This document shows, in pieces, positions 54,197 to 62,965 of a DNA stretch of 64,000 nt. Within the stretch, counting starts at the first letter, position 1, and each line of letters starts with the position of its first letter. Origin of the DNA: Archaeoglobus sp. (GTDB lineage: Archaea > Halobacteriota > Archaeoglobi > Archaeoglobales > Archaeoglobaceae); NCBI GenBank assembly GCA_017656505.1, contig JACDNU010000002.1:1-64000 (forward strand), read 5' to 3'. The notes under the pieces were generated by a model. That model did not search any database. It saw nothing but the letters and a program-made list of their open reading frames with translations, and was not told where the DNA came from. The position numbers and the translations under genes are program-made.

Positions 54197-54292
54197 CTAG
54201 TAGGATGGAGAGGATATTAATTTTTTTCTGAAATCTCAAATTTTTTGATTTTTGCTTCAGCTTACTTCTGCCTTCTTTTGCCTTACTAATCT

Positions 54293-55015
54293 TTATTTTC
54301 TCAGTGCCGTGATAACCCCGTGACATCTGCATGCAGTGCCCACTATCAGCTCATTTTTTCCATAGGCCCACTTTATCAGCAACTCGAGTTCATTTCCTTT
54401 TAGGGCACCGATCCCAGGTTTTAGCTGGTGACTCTGGAGGATAAAGCCTTTAGGGGCTGCAAATTCCAGCATGCGATACATCGGGGCGGGCTTCAGAATT
54501 CCGGTAACCGGACATCTGTCAGGAGCGCTGCAGTTCGGCTGACATTCATAATCTCTGTTGTAGGTAACGACTATGCTTCCCCTTCCAACACTCACTATAA
54601 CCTTCGCCGGCAGTCCCGGCAAAACGCTATCGATCCCCTCGAACCAAGGATTTAGCTTGAATTTCTCTTGAATTAAGGCGGCAGAAAGATGAATCGGGGC
54701 GGTGGGAAACACATGCTCCGGCTTGAGCTCCTCAATTATCTTCAACGCCTCGAATATTCCACCTTCAACGAAGTATCCTTCCACCTCACCCCTTCTGAGT
54801 TTCAGCTTCTCGACATCTCGAATGGGGACCCGCTGAAGGCTGTAGTTTTTTACAGCCAAGCACTTCGTATCAACATCCACTACGATGAAACTTCTGTTCC
54901 TTGAGAGTAGATATTCTATTGCTTCCACGCCATACTTCCCACCGCCAAACACGAGATCTATGTTCTCTACTTTCTCTACGTTCTCTTCAAATTCGCTTTC
55001 ATTACTTCCAATCAT
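54293..55015 (-). CDS. Conserved-looking hypothetical with Rossmann-like start and cysteine motif
   Basis: 240 residues. DLVFGGGKYGVEAIEYLLSRNRSFIVVDVDTKCLAVK resembles a TrkA-N Rossmann nucleotide-binding loop. A later cysteine cluster CQPNCSAPDRCPVTG and TACRCHGVITAL could bind a metal or iron-sulfur cluster. I do not recognise the family. ATG at 55015 follows GGGGATAGGGATAGT; earlier in-frame starts are less likely. The gene starts 33 nt after the end of the CoA-transferase-like gene and likely shares its mRNA. Confidence 0.7.
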   Translation of the reverse strand: MIGSNESEFEENVEKVENIDLVFGGGKYGVEAIEYLLSRNRSFIVVDVDTKCLAVKNYSLQRVPIRDVEKLKLRRGEVEGYFVEGGIFEALKIIEELKPEHVFPTAPIHLSAALIQEKFKLNPWFEGIDSVLPGLPAKVIVSVGRGSIVVTYNRDYECQPNCSAPDRCPVTGILKPAPMYRMLEFAAPKGFILQSHQLKPGIGALKGNELELLIKWAYGKNELIVGTACRCHGVITALRK

Positions 55016-55048
55016 ACTATCCCTATCCCCTTTCTTCACTTTCAACTA

Positions 55049-56122
55049 TCACTTCAACAGGAAATTCAACAGGTCGTTGTTTTCTCCAAGCTCTGGTGCC
55101 TTTCCATCCCTTCGGAGTCTCGTGCTTTTGTACGCAACGGGAAAAGATGCAATTGTATACTCTTTGCCATAGAAGCTCTTTGCAAGGAATCCTCTTGCTC
55201 TGTAAAGCTCAGCTCCCTTTGAGGTATCGTTAACGATACCGAAGGGCAGGTTCGACTTCCTGAAGAGCTCAAATATCTCATTTAAGGTGTATTCGGCTAT
55301 CGCTTTTTCGATTTCATCTCTTATCTCTTTATATCTCCGAATTCTTTCCTTATAGCTCAGATCAGCATACCTCTCCAGCTTGAGAGCATTGCATAAATTC
55401 CTCCAGAAGTGGGGTTCGTCCAGCATACCGAGTGAGACAAACCCGTCTCTTGTTCTGTAAATATCATAGCCAGGATTCGATATGAAATCATCCAAATCCG
55501 ATCCCCCATTGAGGTATCTAGATGTGTGCAAAGGCACCGCTGCGAAGGAGGAGTCGTACATGCTGACATCGATGTACTCTCCTTCCCCAGTTTTTTCCCT
55601 TTTTATTAACGCCATCAGTATTGCCACTGCAGCAAACATGGCAGATGAGAAGTCAGCAAGCTGAACGTTTGGATCTAAGGGCTTTCCAATTTTCAATCCT
55701 GTAATCCTACATACCCCATTCATCGAAAGAACGTTGATGTCGTGGACCGGAATATCCAAAAACTCAGAATCCTGCCCGAATCCCGAAATGGAGCAATATA
55801 TTATTCTTTCATTTACCCTTTTTACGGCATCATAATCTATCCCCAGCTTTTTCGCAACTCCCGGGCGAAAGCCCTCCACAATTACATCGGAAGTTTTTGC
55901 CAGTCTGAGAAAGGTTTCAACTCCGGATTTTTCCTTTAAATTCAACACAACACTCTTCTTATTTCTGTTTATTGCTGCGAACATCTCGGGATTGAACCTC
56001 ATAGGATCTCCGTTTGGGGGTTCTACTTTGATTACCTCAGCCCCGTGTTCTGCCAGAATCTGCGTGCAGAAGGGTCCCGGATAGAATGGAGCGATCTCAA
56101 TAACCCTCAATCCGCCAAGCAT
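55049..56122 (-). CDS. CoA-transferase family III / alpha-methylacyl-CoA racemase-like
   Basis: 357 residues. The start GGLRVIEIAPFYPGPFCTQILAEHGAEVIKVEPPNGDPMR is the family III signature. In AMACR a His and an Asp act as acid-base catalysts; here VHDINVLSMNG and QLADFSSA carry matching His and Asp residues, so a racemase is as likely as a transferase. The acyl group is unknown. TATA-like TTTAAAAAA lies 25-30 nt before ATG at 56122, suggesting a leaderless mRNA. Confidence 0.85.
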   Translation of the reverse strand: MLGGLRVIEIAPFYPGPFCTQILAEHGAEVIKVEPPNGDPMRFNPEMFAAINRNKKSVVLNLKEKSGVETFLRLAKTSDVIVEGFRPGVAKKLGIDYDAVKRVNERIIYCSISGFGQDSEFLDIPVHDINVLSMNGVCRITGLKIGKPLDPNVQLADFSSAMFAAVAILMALIKREKTGEGEYIDVSMYDSSFAAVPLHTSRYLNGGSDLDDFISNPGYDIYRTRDGFVSLGMLDEPHFWRNLCNALKLERYADLSYKERIRRYKEIRDEIEKAIAEYTLNEIFELFRKSNLPFGIVNDTSKGAELYRARGFLAKSFYGKEYTIASFPVAYKSTRLRRDGKAPELGENNDLLNFLLK

Positions 56123-56174
56123 GACACTGCTTTGATACACCCTATTTTTTAAATTTTGGTTTTTGGTTCTGTTT

Positions 56175-56268
56175 TATGATCTTGTTCAAGTTTAATTCCA
56201 ATTGGTGATTCTATGATCTTGCCATGATCTTGTCGATTATATCTCCTTAATCTTCAGACGTTCAGACG
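56175..56268. repeat. Short direct repeats between divergent genes
   Basis: ATGATCTTG occurs three times and CAGACG twice in a 94-bp AT-rich spacer between the CoA-transferase-like gene and the DapB-like gene. No clear operator is seen. It fits the general pattern of small duplications in spacers. Confidence 0.6.
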
Positions 56269-56318
56269 ATGGGTTCAAAACAGTAAAAACTTAAAAATCG
56301 TTTCAGAATAGCGTTGTA

Positions 56319-57245
56319 ATGGATGCTGTAATTTACGGTTTTGGTCCGATAGGCAGACTTATCGCCGAATGCTGCTTAAAGAAGGGCATAAACGTTGTTG
56401 GAGCTGTGGATGTAAATCCAGAGATTGTCGGAAAAAGATTAAGCGATTTTGGAATTGACTCCGGCGCTTCAGTCAAAGAGACATTGGAGTTCAAAGGTGA
56501 CATCGCATTTCTTTCTACTGGCTCTTTTTTGGATAGAATCTACCCGCAAATCGTTGAATGCCTCGAAAAAGGCTTTAACGTGATAAGCACTTGCGAGACG
56601 TTAAGCTATCCAGAATTCAGATATCCGGAGCTAGCAAAAAAGCTCGACACTTTAGCGAAAGAAAAGGGCAAAACCGTCCTTGGCACCGGAATAAACCCTG
56701 GCTTCCTGCTCGACAGCCTGCCAGTAGTACTTTCCGCCTCTTCAGTTGAGGTGAATGCTATAAAGGCGGTGAGATGCGTAGATACCCTTAAAAGAAGGAA
56801 ATCCTTCCAAAAAAAGGTAGGAATCGGCATGGAGGTAAGTGAGGTCGAGAAAATGCTCAAAGAAGGAAAGATAAGCGGGCATGTGGGCTATGCTGAATCT
56901 GTGGCATTGATATGCGAGGCTTTGAACTTTAAACCAGACGAAATCGCTGAAGGGCAGGAAATAGTCTCCGAAAATGGAAAGGTTTCGGGGATGAAAGGAT
57001 GGGGAATCGCTACAAAAGGTGGAGTAGAGAAGGTAAGAATAGAGTTTCATTCCATTGCCGGAGCAGATGAATACGAGGAAATAGACATACTAGGTGACAA
57101 TGAAGTAAAATGGAGAAGCACCGGCACAAAAGGTGATCTCGGAACTGCTGCCGTCGTCGTTAATCTGGCAGAAACTGTTCTGGAGGCTCAGGCCGGGTTG
57201 ATTAAAATGACCGATCTTATTCCTTTCAGGATGATTTTAAGATAA
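56319..57245 (+). CDS. DapB-like NAD(P)-binding dehydrogenase
   Basis: 308 residues. AVIYGFGPIGRLIAECCLKKGINVVGAVDVNPEIVGK is the dinucleotide loop, ISTCETLSYPE and VLGTGINPGFLLDSLPVVLSA follow the DapB/2,4-diaminopentanoate dehydrogenase layout, and WGIATKGGVEKVRIEFHSIAG closes the C-terminal domain. True dihydrodipicolinate reductases are shorter; this longer class acts on other amino or imine compounds. TATA-like CTTAAAAAT lies about 25 nt before the ATG. Single gene. Confidence 0.82.
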   Translation: MDAVIYGFGPIGRLIAECCLKKGINVVGAVDVNPEIVGKRLSDFGIDSGASVKETLEFKGDIAFLSTGSFLDRIYPQIVECLEKGFNVISTCETLSYPEFRYPELAKKLDTLAKEKGKTVLGTGINPGFLLDSLPVVLSASSVEVNAIKAVRCVDTLKRRKSFQKKVGIGMEVSEVEKMLKEGKISGHVGYAESVALICEALNFKPDEIAEGQEIVSENGKVSGMKGWGIATKGGVEKVRIEFHSIAGADEYEEIDILGDNEVKWRSTGTKGDLGTAAVVVNLAETVLEAQAGLIKMTDLIPFRMILR

Positions 57246-57368
57246 TAGGATTTAGGATTAACAGACTTAACAGACAATGTTTTTATTTTCAATCGATGAT
57301 TATTAATCTGATTGATCTGAAATTTAAACTGAAATTGAATTTTGGGGAAAAGATTTTGGGTGGAAGTT

Positions 57369-58007
57369 ATGTTCAAAGGGATAAGGAAAATTCTGGTTGG
57401 TGGAGAGAAGGAAAAAGAGATCCTAGATCTCATCAGAGAGCACATAGAAAAGCTCAGTGAGGCTGCAGAAACCCTTAAAATTGCCATAGAGAACAATGAC
57501 CCCTCTCTGAACTACGAAATATGTGAGCTTGAAAGAATAGGGGATGTAATAAGGAGAGAGATTGCGCTTCGATTGTACGAGGGTGCTTTTCTTCCCGCTG
57601 TAAGAGCTGAATTTTACCGATTTTCAGAGCTTGTTGATGAGAGCATAGATCTCATTGAGGATACATCCGTGTACTTTAGCATGATGGCGGGAATAAATCC
57701 GGAGATAAGAGACCTCTGCGTTAGAATTGCTGAGCTGAACTGCAAAATGGTCGATTATCTCTATCATGCGTTCGATTCGCTGGAAAAGGAGCTCGATCTC
57801 ACGGATAAGACGATAAAACTCAGGGCTAAGGAGCAGGAAATTGATGGGCTGAAAAGGGAAATTCATTCGAAGATGGTCAAAATAGACATCAAGTCTTTCT
57901 GGGAAGGATACATCCTATCAAACTTCCTTGATAACCTTGTCAACATCAGCGACAAGATAGAGGATGCAGCAGACGTCATTCAGATCCTCAATGTGAGTCT
58001 TAGATAG
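57369..58007 (+). CDS. DUF47 / PhoU-like phosphate transport regulator
   Basis: 212 residues, mostly helices, in the layout of the DUF47 family (LIREHIEKLSEAAETLKIAIENNDPSL, CELERIGDVIRREIALRLYEGAFLPAVRAEFYRF, SFWEGYILSNFLDNLVNISDKIEDAADVIQI). Such proteins accompany Pit phosphate transporters and modulate them. GGGTGGA precedes ATG at 57369. A PiT gene follows 32 nt later on the same strand. Confidence 0.9.
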   Translation: MFKGIRKILVGGEKEKEILDLIREHIEKLSEAAETLKIAIENNDPSLNYEICELERIGDVIRREIALRLYEGAFLPAVRAEFYRFSELVDESIDLIEDTSVYFSMMAGINPEIRDLCVRIAELNCKMVDYLYHAFDSLEKELDLTDKTIKLRAKEQEIDGLKREIHSKMVKIDIKSFWEGYILSNFLDNLVNISDKIEDAADVIQILNVSLR

Positions 58008-58026
58008 CTTAAATTGGGGCTGAAAC

Positions 58027-58042
58027 AGGGGGACGAAGCATT
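58027..58042 (+). promoter_or_regulatory. Ribosome site with an ATT start codon for PiT
   Basis: AGGGGGA at 58027-58033 lies 6 nt before ATT at 58040. The reading frame of the phosphate transporter is open from 58013 with no ATG, GTG or TTG in frame until 58172, and homologous N-terminal residues start right at 58040. The spacing suggests an ATT start. Confidence 0.6.
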
Positions 58043-58975
58043 CTCGAGATAATCACACCGCTTATCGCCGCAGCCTTCATAGCCTTCAGCATAGGCTCAA
58101 ACGATTCCTCAAATTCCTTCGGGATATCTATAGGCTGCGGAGTTGTAAGCTTTAAAAGAGCGATCTACCTCTTGGTATTCCTAGTTTTTCTCGGAATGAT
58201 TATCCAGGGCCAGAATGTTATGAAAACAGTTGGTAAAGATCTAGTATCCCTCAGAATCGAAATAATCAGTATATCTTTGATAATATCTTCCCTTGCAATC
58301 GTTCTTTCGAACTGGAAAAAAGTTCCCGTTTCGAGCCATCAGGCAATAGTTAGCAGTCTTGTAGGCTCGGGATTTGCGTTTGGTGTTTCCGTTGATGTGG
58401 GCATCCTGCTGAAAATAGTTGAGTCCTGGATTGTCTCTCCGATCGGTGCGTTCTTCTTATCCATTCTGGTTTACAGAATTTTGGAGAGGGGATTGGCAAG
58501 GGTCCCACCGCTGAGAGCTGAAAGGTACATCAGATACCTTCTCCTCCTCAGCGGGAGTGTGATAGCCTACAACACCGGAGCCAACGAGCTCGCCACAGCT
58601 TTAGGGCCGGTGGTTTACTTTGGCCTCCTGACACCTCTGCAGGCTGCTTTCATGGGAGCCATACTCCTCTGGGCAGGAGCCTTCATGCTCAGTGGAAGGG
58701 TTGTGGAAACCATAGGTAAAGGGATTACCGCATTAGATCCTTTCTCAGGCTTTGCCGCACAGTTTGGTGCCGGATTGAGCGTGCTCTTTTTTACAACCCT
58801 CGGTATGCCTGTTTCAACGACCTACTGCGTTATAGGAAGCATCCTAGGCGTTGGAATGCTTAAAAGCACTAGGACGGCGAAATCTCCTTTTCTACGAAAA
58901 ATATTTCTCAGCTGGGTTATCACTCCCTTCGTAGCCCTCACTTTGGGTTATATTTTTGCTAGATTGCTTTTCTGA
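58040..58975 (+). CDS. PiT-family inorganic phosphate transporter (probable ATT start)
   Basis: About 311 residues. The N-terminal residues encoded from 58040 (LEIITPLIAAAFIAFSIGSND, then SSNSFGISIG) hold the PiT signature GSND, and the repeat YNTGANELATALGPVVYFG recurs in the second half; about ten membrane spans are visible. It imports phosphate with sodium or protons. No conventional start codon exists upstream of 58172, which would cut off the GSND signature. It follows the DUF47 gene and is probably coupled to it. Confidence 0.85.
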   Translation: MLEIITPLIAAAFIAFSIGSNDSSNSFGISIGCGVVSFKRAIYLLVFLVFLGMIIQGQNVMKTVGKDLVSLRIEIISISLIISSLAIVLSNWKKVPVSSHQAIVSSLVGSGFAFGVSVDVGILLKIVESWIVSPIGAFFLSILVYRILERGLARVPPLRAERYIRYLLLLSGSVIAYNTGANELATALGPVVYFGLLTPLQAAFMGAILLWAGAFMLSGRVVETIGKGITALDPFSGFAAQFGAGLSVLFFTTLGMPVSTTYCVIGSILGVGMLKSTRTAKSPFLRKIFLSWVITPFVALTLGYIFARLLF

Positions 58976-59032
58976 TTTTTCTGACTTTTCTGATTATGGA
59001 AAAGATTTATTACTGCAGAATAAATTTCCTTT

Positions 59033-60343
59033 ATGGTTACGATAAACAAACCAATTCTCCAGGTTGCGTTAGATTTGCTTGAGCTAAAGAGAGCCATTGA
59101 AATTGCCGGAGAAGCTGTTGAGGGCGGAGCGGACTGGCTGGAAGTAGGCACACCTCTGATCAAGAGCGAGGGCATGAATGCTGTCAGAGAAATCAAAAAA
59201 AGGTTCAGAGATCACAAGGTGGTTGCAGACATGAAGACGATTGACACCGGTGCAATAGAGGTTGAGATGGCCGCAAAGAGCGGAGCTGATGTAATAATAA
59301 TACTTGCCGCTAGCGACAATCCGACAATTGAAGAAGCTATCAGAGCAGCAAGGAAATACGGCTCTGAGATAATGGTTGACGTTATAAACGTTCCAGACCC
59401 GGTGGCAAGAGCGAAGGAGCTTGAAGAAATGGGAATAGACTACATAAACTGCCATATCGGAATCGATCAGCAGATGATGGGCATGGATCCTATAGAGCTG
59501 CTCGGAGAGATGGTTAAAGCTGTAAGCATTCCCGTGGCTGGAGCTGGTGGCTTGGATGCTGAGAAAGCTGCCGTCTGCATTTCCAAGGGTGCTAAAATAG
59601 TCATAGTAGGCAGTAATATAGTCAAATCGAGAAATGTGACTGAATCGGCGCTTAAGGTAAGGAAAGCGATAGATGAAGCTTGGCAAAAGGCTGAAATAGC
59701 TGAAAAAGCAAGGAAAAGCCTCGAGGAGGAGACGAGGGAGCTTTTCATAAAGGTCTCAACACCCAACATCAGCGATGCAATGCACAGAGCGAAGGCCATG
59801 GAAGGAATATACCCGATAAACAGAGGAAAGAAGATCGTTGGAAAGGCTGTTACCGTTAGCACGATGGACGGTGACTGGGCCAAGACTGTAGAGGCCATAG
59901 ACGCTGCCGGCAAGGGAGATGTTCTCGTTATAAAGTGCTCGGGAGACACAACGGCAGTTTGGGGTGAGCTGGCGACGAGGAGCTGCCTGAACAAGGGAAT
60001 CGAGGGAGTAATCATAGATGGAGCGGTAAGGGATGTCGATGATATCCGCGAACTGGGCTATCCGCTTTTTGCAAGGAGGGAGGTACCCAATGCTGGTGAG
60101 CCAAAGGGTTTTGGCGAGATAAACGTTAGGATTTACTGCGGGGGAGTGGAGGTTAACCCGGGAGACTGGATCGTCGCGGATGACAACGGTGTTATGGTTA
60201 TACCGAAAAGGAGAGCTTACGAGATTGCAAGAAGGGCGATGGAAGTTAAGAAGCATGAGGAAAGGATAAGGGCTGAGATAGAGGAAAAAGGCAGAACCCT
60301 CGCTGACATAGTCGAGCTTTATAAGTGGGAGAAAGTACAGTAG
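59033..60343 (+). CDS. hps: 3-hexulose-6-phosphate synthase / RraA-like bifunctional protein
   Basis: 436 residues. Domain 1 (1-215) is an orotidine-decarboxylase-fold aldolase: LQVALDLLELKRAIEIAGEAVEGGADWLEVGTPLIKSEGMNAV and VVADMKTIDTGAIEVEMAAKSGADVI carry the active-site Asp/Lys. Domain 2 (about 235-430) is RraA-like (VSTPNISDAMHRAKAMEGIYPINRGKKIVGKAVTVSTMDGDW, WGELATRSCLNKGIEGVIIDGAVRDVDDIRELGYPLFAR). In archaea lacking transketolase, HPS makes ribulose 5-phosphate by running the RuMP pathway backwards. TATA-like TTATTA lies about 25 nt upstream; leaderless. Confidence 0.92.
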   Translation: MVTINKPILQVALDLLELKRAIEIAGEAVEGGADWLEVGTPLIKSEGMNAVREIKKRFRDHKVVADMKTIDTGAIEVEMAAKSGADVIIILAASDNPTIEEAIRAARKYGSEIMVDVINVPDPVARAKELEEMGIDYINCHIGIDQQMMGMDPIELLGEMVKAVSIPVAGAGGLDAEKAAVCISKGAKIVIVGSNIVKSRNVTESALKVRKAIDEAWQKAEIAEKARKSLEEETRELFIKVSTPNISDAMHRAKAMEGIYPINRGKKIVGKAVTVSTMDGDWAKTVEAIDAAGKGDVLVIKCSGDTTAVWGELATRSCLNKGIEGVIIDGAVRDVDDIRELGYPLFARREVPNAGEPKGFGEINVRIYCGGVEVNPGDWIVADDNGVMVIPKRRAYEIARRAMEVKKHEERIRAEIEEKGRTLADIVELYKWEKVQ

Positions 60344-60373
60344 AATGAAGAACTATCTGAATTGCTTTGCAAA

Positions 60374-60709
60374 ATGAGGGAAGAGATTATAGAGAAAATC
60401 ATCAGGCTTCTAGAAATTGCCAAAAACAAAGAATGGACGCCCTGGGAATTGCAAACAGAACTCAGAAAATTTGAGAAAAATGTTGTATCCGTGGGAGATG
60501 ACCTTTCGTTCACTTTAAAACTTAATGGTAAGCTAGCAGTCGATGAGGAAGCATTGACGAGGTTGGGAGCTCAAAAAACAAAGATATATCCCTTCAAAAG
60601 GGCATACAGATTTGAGCATGGATTTATAGCGGTCGAAGACAAATTTATAAGAATAAGCCGAAATCTAAAACCGGAAGAACTTTCTGAGATACTCCTCTGC
60701 ATTGACTGA
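60374..60709 (+). CDS. Small hypothetical protein
   Basis: 111 residues, not recognised. Charged helix at the start (REEIIEKIIRLLEIAKNKEWTPWELQTELRKFEKN), then strands (LSFTLKLNGKLAVDEEALTRLG, FIRISRNLKPEELSEILLCID). ATG at 60374 is chosen; there is no strong ribosome site. Its stop codon lies in the first copy of a perfect 13-bp tandem repeat. Confidence 0.6.
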   Translation: MREEIIEKIIRLLEIAKNKEWTPWELQTELRKFEKNVVSVGDDLSFTLKLNGKLAVDEEALTRLGAQKTKIYPFKRAYRFEHGFIAVEDKFIRISRNLKPEELSEILLCID

Positions 60710-60724
60710 AAGCATTGACTGAAA
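60699..60724. repeat. 13-bp perfect tandem duplication spanning a stop codon
   Basis: GCATTGACTGAAA occurs at 60699-60711 and 60712-60724. The first copy contains the TGA stop (60707-60709) of the upstream gene. The promoter of the FecCD gene (TATA-like TTTTATATT, 60727-60735) follows directly. Confidence 0.92.
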
Positions 60725-60783
60725 GTTTTATATTTCCTTCAATTTCTCTTACCAGAAGTAAAGAAAATTTTACTGGTGATTGG

Positions 60784-61746
60784 GTGAGGCTAACCTCCTT
60801 TCAGCTGTTCACAATCCTCCTAGTGGCAGATGCAATTGCACTCATAGCTGGGATAGGAATAGGCTCTTCCGGAGTTAATTTCAACTTTCTGGAGAGTCCC
60901 CTCAGTGAAAAAATAATCTTGGATTACAGACTTCCAAGAACTTTGCTCTCGATGATAGTTGGAGCTGGCTTGGCTGCAGCAGGCTGCTCACTCCAAGCCT
61001 TATTCAGAAATCCTCTCGCAGATCCGTATATACTTGGTGTATCAAGCGGAGCTAGCGTTGGGGCAGCTTTTGTCATTCTCTTCGGGATAGCTTCGACGAT
61101 AAACATAATGCTCTCAGCATTTTTCTTTGCGATCGTAACTTGCTGGGTCGTTTACAGAATAGGAAAAACCGAGACCGGGATTCCCGTTTACACTCTTCTG
61201 CTAGCAGGAGTTGCAATGGCAGCGTTTCTTTCTGGAGTGACTTCTCTCCTGATCTATATCTCAGCTCTAGATATATACAAGGTCGTTTTCTGGATTATGG
61301 GGGGCTTTTGGACAGCTAACTGGCTTAAAGTCCAAGCGGTTAGCATCCCGATTTTGGCATCCTCCCTCTATCTCATCCTCTCCTCTTGGAATTTGAATGC
61401 CATTCTAATTGGAGAGGAACATGCAATGAGCGTTGGAATCGATGTAGAGGCTTTCAAAAAGAGGGTAATAGCTGCCACAGCTCTGCTGACTTCAGCAGCC
61501 GTCTCTGTGAGCGGAGTTATAGGATTCGTTGGACTCATCACCCCGCACTCGATGAGGCTCATAGCAGGAGAAAACAACCGCATTCTGCTTCCAGCCTCTC
61601 TGCTTGCCGGAGCTGCATTTATGCCGTTCGTTGACCTAATTTCTAGAACAGCCACAACCGGAGAAATTCCGGTTGGAATCATCACAGCCATGCTTGGAGC
61701 ACCGTTCTTCCTATACCTACTAAGGAGGAGTAAGGTTGCTGCTTGA
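60784..61746 (+). CDS. FecCD-type ABC transporter permease
   Basis: 320 residues, about ten membrane spans, in the BtuC/FecCD family (LPRTLLSMIVGAGLAAAGCSLQALFRNPLADPYILGVSSGASVGAAF is the signature). It would import iron-siderophore, heme or cobalamin-like compounds. GTG at 60784 with GGTGAT 3 nt upstream is preferred to the TTG at 60715, because the intervening region holds the promoter. It overlaps the ATPase gene by 11 bp. No binding-protein gene lies beside it in the window. Confidence 0.88.
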   Translation: MRLTSFQLFTILLVADAIALIAGIGIGSSGVNFNFLESPLSEKIILDYRLPRTLLSMIVGAGLAAAGCSLQALFRNPLADPYILGVSSGASVGAAFVILFGIASTINIMLSAFFFAIVTCWVVYRIGKTETGIPVYTLLLAGVAMAAFLSGVTSLLIYISALDIYKVVFWIMGGFWTANWLKVQAVSIPILASSLYLILSSWNLNAILIGEEHAMSVGIDVEAFKKRVIAATALLTSAAVSVSGVIGFVGLITPHSMRLIAGENNRILLPASLLAGAAFMPFVDLISRTATTGEIPVGIITAMLGAPFFLYLLRRSKVAA

Positions 61747-62965
61747 AGTTAAAGGTTTGAGAGTTTCGCTAGGAAGCTCCGAGATCTTAAAGAACGTTAG
61801 TTTCAAGGTGGAGAAGGGAGAGGTCGTTGGATTGCTGGGGCCGAACGGGAGCGGCAAGTCCACTTTGCTTCGAACGATTTTTGGAGTCCTAAAACCCTTG
61901 GGAGGAGTCGTTTACTTCAATGGGAAAAATTTGGCCGAACTGGAGAGGAAGGATGTTGCCAAACTACTTGGATACCTCCCACAGGAAGCTTCAGATACTG
62001 GACTTAAAGTTAAAGAGGTTGTAATGCTCGGAAGAACACCCTACATCCACGGAATCTCTTTTAAAGAAGGTGACCTAACAGCAGTTAGAGAGGCTTTAAG
62101 ACTGGTTGGACTCTCCGATTTTGAGGAAAGAAGGTTCTTTGAGCTTAGCGGTGGTGAGAAACAGAAGGTAATGCTCGCGAGGGTTTTCGCCCAGCATACT
62201 GATGTTTTGCTGCTGGATGAGCCAACCGCCCACCTCGACATCTCATCCCAGCTGGAGATAATGGGCTTGATAAGAAGTAGAGTAAGAGAGGGATGCTCGG
62301 CTTTACTAGCTATTCACGACATAAATTTGGCCTCAGCCTACTGCGATAGGCTGCTTCTTATAAAAAGGGGTGAAATTTTCGCTGCCGGCAAACCGGAGGA
62401 GGTTATAACAAGGGAGAATATTAGAGAGGTTTACGGAGCAGACGTTGAAGTAAGAAGGATCGGAGGAAACATACTCGTTATACCTTCCAGAAAGAGAGAA
62501 TCCGAGAAGGAGAAATGGGTACACGTGATTTGCGGTGGTGGAAGCGGAACAGAGCTTATCAGGGAGCTCTGGCTTCATGGGTACAAAGTGTCTGCCGGCG
62601 TCCTTAATGCTCTTGATTCAGACTGGTTTGCTGCGAGCGAGATTGGAGAAGTTATTGATGAGCAACCTTTCTCGGAGATAAGTGACGATGCTTTTGTAAA
62701 AAACCTAGAATTCATTGAAAAGGCTGACATCGTTATCCTCTCAAATCTCACCGTTGGAAAGGGAAATCTGAGAAATCTGGAAGCTGCTTTATATGCCGCC
62801 AAACTTGGGAAGCTCCTTGTTGTTGAGGAAGAGGAGTTTGAAAAAAGGAATTTTGCTGGATCTGAGGCAGCAGAAATTTATAACGAAATTTCTTCCTCGG
62901 TTCCTCAATCAAAGGTATTTAAAAAAAGTCATGAGCTCATAAAGTCCCTGAGAACCTCTAGCTAA
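61736..62965 (+). CDS. ABC transporter ATP-binding protein with C-terminal extension
   Basis: 409 residues. Walker A GPNGSGKSTLL, signature LSGGEKQKVMLARVF and Walker B VLLLDEPTAHLD are intact in the first 250 residues, typical of the FecE/BtuD group. The last 150 residues form an extra alpha/beta domain beginning VHVICGGGSGTELIRELWLHGYKVSAGVLNALDSDW, a nucleotide-loop-like glycine motif. The TTG start at 61736 is supported by GGAGG 7 nt upstream. It works with the FecCD permease; the extra domain may sense a ligand. Confidence 0.9.
   Translation: MLLEVKGLRVSLGSSEILKNVSFKVEKGEVVGLLGPNGSGKSTLLRTIFGVLKPLGGVVYFNGKNLAELERKDVAKLLGYLPQEASDTGLKVKEVVMLGRTPYIHGISFKEGDLTAVREALRLVGLSDFEERRFFELSGGEKQKVMLARVFAQHTDVLLLDEPTAHLDISSQLEIMGLIRSRVREGCSALLAIHDINLASAYCDRLLLIKRGEIFAAGKPEEVITRENIREVYGADVEVRRIGGNILVIPSRKRESEKEKWVHVICGGGSGTELIRELWLHGYKVSAGVLNALDSDWFAASEIGEVIDEQPFSEISDDAFVKNLEFIEKADIVILSNLTVGKGNLRNLEAALYAAKLGKLLVVEEEEFEKRNFAGSEAAEIYNEISSSVPQSKVFKKSHELIKSLRTSS

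Noticed and set aside
58172-58975. Short PiT reading frame starting at TTG 58172
   Set aside because: It would remove the GSND signature encoded just upstream in the same frame.
60715-60783. N-terminal extension of the FecCD permease from TTG 60715
   Set aside because: The region carries a TATA-like box and a ribosome site for GTG 60784.
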